Assembly (NCBI GenBank): GCA_017405305.1
Contig: JAFRAT010000007.1
Location: forward strand, 1-64,000
Direction of reading: 5' to 3'
From: Aeriscardovia sp.
Lineage (GTDB): Bacteria > Actinomycetota > Actinomycetes > Actinomycetales > Bifidobacteriaceae
DNA: 64,000 nucleotides
In this document: piece after piece, positions 63,901-64,000 of the stretch
Numbering within the stretch: the first letter of the stretch is position 1
How the letters are laid out: every line of letters begins with the position of its first letter
Translations under genes and position numbers: made by a program
Notes under the pieces: model-generated
Seen by the model: the letters and a program-made list of their open reading frames with translations, nothing else
What the model was told of the DNA's origin: nothing
Database searches by the model: none

Positions 63901-64000
63901 GATGCTCGGCCTGTACATATCCGACCACCCGCTGTCGAACATGGCCTCGGTGCTCGCCGGCCTGCGCGACATGTCGATCGCCGACTTCTCCAACCGTGCC
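60941..64000 (+). CDS. dnaE: DNA polymerase III alpha subunit (3' end outside the window)
   Basis: Replicative polymerase catalytic chain. The 1020 visible residues have the N-terminal PHP domain (VNLHNHTHYSVLDGASK, GITDHGNMHG), the palm with GPGRGSSGGAVVTYAMGI and catalytic Asp residues in LPDIDCDFDPEGR, the fingers region (GVFQLDSDGMRALLRQLKP, YRPGPMDMD) and SGYAFNKSHSACYAL. The frame is still open at base 64000, so the tau- and beta-binding C-terminus is missing here. The ATG follows GGAAGGTAGATTGGAAGA, 49 bases after the transpeptidase gene. Confidence 0.97.
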   Translation, partial: MSSERIIPDAGFVNLHNHTHYSVLDGASKVPDLVKRVKELGQTAVGITDHGNMHGAYELWSEAVKQGIKPIIGIEAYVTPGTSRFDKTRVHWGTEAQQKAGDDVSNRGEYNHLTLWAENDRGLKNLIKASSDASLDASTSHPRMDQELLEKYHEGIIVGSGCPSGAIQTHLRLGQYDEALKYAEFLQDLFGKENFYVELMDHGLSIENRVRRDLLGIADYLHAPLVATNDSHYVRPEDAESQDAMLCINSGRHLDDPGRFKFDGAGYYIKSAQEMRELFKDLPQAVGNTVEIAERCNVMFDDHEDGAYMPKFDCPEGWDETSLFLRQVQEGLERRYPDGVPQEVSEQADYECGVICQMQFPGYFLVVSDYIRWAKSHGIQVGPGRGSSGGAVVTYAMGITEIDPIPHGLIFERFLNPERVSLPDIDCDFDPEGRAKVIQYVSDKYGADKVAQCTIYGTIKTKQAIKDSARIMGYEFSMGENITKALPPSKNGKDISLKDIFDPESKRYAEAREFRELYGSDPDARRIIDKARGIEGLIRQTGVHACATIMASIPITDISPLMKRSDGTITTVFEYHTCETLGLVKNDFLGLSNLTVIRDALDNVKANRDATLEIENVPLDDKPTYELLSRGDTLGVFQLDSDGMRALLRQLKPDNFNDISALIALYRPGPMDMDSHTNYAKRKNGLQKITPINDEVAKPLAPVLDETYGLIVYQEQVQSAARILAGYSLGKADILRRAMGKKKPEVLAKEKAPFFEGMKERGYSEKAAQDVWDIFLPFSGYAFNKSHSACYALISYWTAYLKAHYPLEFMAALLQNERGNKDKTAVYLAEARRMGIRILSPDVNESVGAYSAVGDVVRFGLGAVRNVGDKVVDAIVEARRPEKGGPYRGFLDFVKRVPISALNKRTVESLIKGGAFDSIDPNRRALFMIHETAIDQVVPLRRKEEEGQFDLFAGDGSAASDALGDAEITVPDVEEWDKKTKLAFEREMLGLYISDHPLSNMASVLAGLRDMSIADFSNRA

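Overview
The window looks like chromosomal DNA of a high-GC Gram-positive bacterium, most likely a member of the Bifidobacteriaceae. The evidence is indirect: strong G/C preference at third codon positions, actinobacterial gene types (a PriA without helicase motifs, DUF3027, DivIVA/Wag31, SepF, RelA-free omega subunit with a long acidic tail, archaeal-like homodimeric GlyRS), and a gene order ung / cspA / groEL / response regulator / histidine kinase / cold-shock-domain protein / DUF3027 / clpC that I recall from Bifidobacterium genomes. No database search was possible.

Layout. Bases 1-10.7 kb, plus strand: end of an unknown gene, tyrS-gmk, rpoZ, then metK-priA-HAD phosphatase-fmt-rsmB with overlapping or abutting ends, and a DedA membrane protein. 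At 10.9-20 kb almost everything is on the minus strand: hup (HU), a large membrane protein joining a flippase-like domain to a degenerate kinase-like domain, and a compact MoxR / DUF58 / small membrane protein / VWA / VWA / coiled-coil membrane protein operon (Bat-like), preceded by ung. At 20-33.8 kb, plus strand: LytR_C protein, cspA, CIRCE-controlled groEL, a TPM-domain membrane protein, a two-component system, a cold-shock-domain/DUF3027 pair, clpC, an MFS exporter and a GT2 glycosyltransferase. At 33.8-39.1 kb: a small unknown gene, an aminotransferase, and a nucleoside-salvage operon (hydrolase, CNT transporter, hydrolase). At 39.2-43.8 kb: acyl-CoA synthetase (minus), a second MFS protein and a lipoprotein.

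The accessory part is 43.8-45.6 kb: a 63-residue, 14-cysteine metallothionein-like protein whose upstream region holds a perfect cop-box palindrome, followed by about 1.3 kb of mostly decayed sequence (including the C-terminal remnant of what looks like a restriction-modification DNA methylase beside a run of ten G) that abuts the 3' end of a tRNA-Arg(CCU) gene. That is the usual arrangement of an old tRNA-associated insertion.

From 45.7 kb to the end, plus strand: a protein with four DivIVA-type motifs, a membrane-anchored alpha/beta hydrolase, recO-uppS, a cytosolic S10 carboxypeptidase, glyS-dusB, and a cell-division/cell-envelope cluster ftsZ-sepF-yggT-divIVA-lspA-rluD-L,D-transpeptidase, then dnaE, which runs off the right edge.

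Most genes are housekeeping. The items most worth following up are the copper-box/metallothionein unit, the hendecad repeats in DivIVA, the multi-motif DivIVA-like protein, the Bat-like operon with its kinase-like flippase neighbour, and the structured leaders at 35.6 and 42.8 kb.
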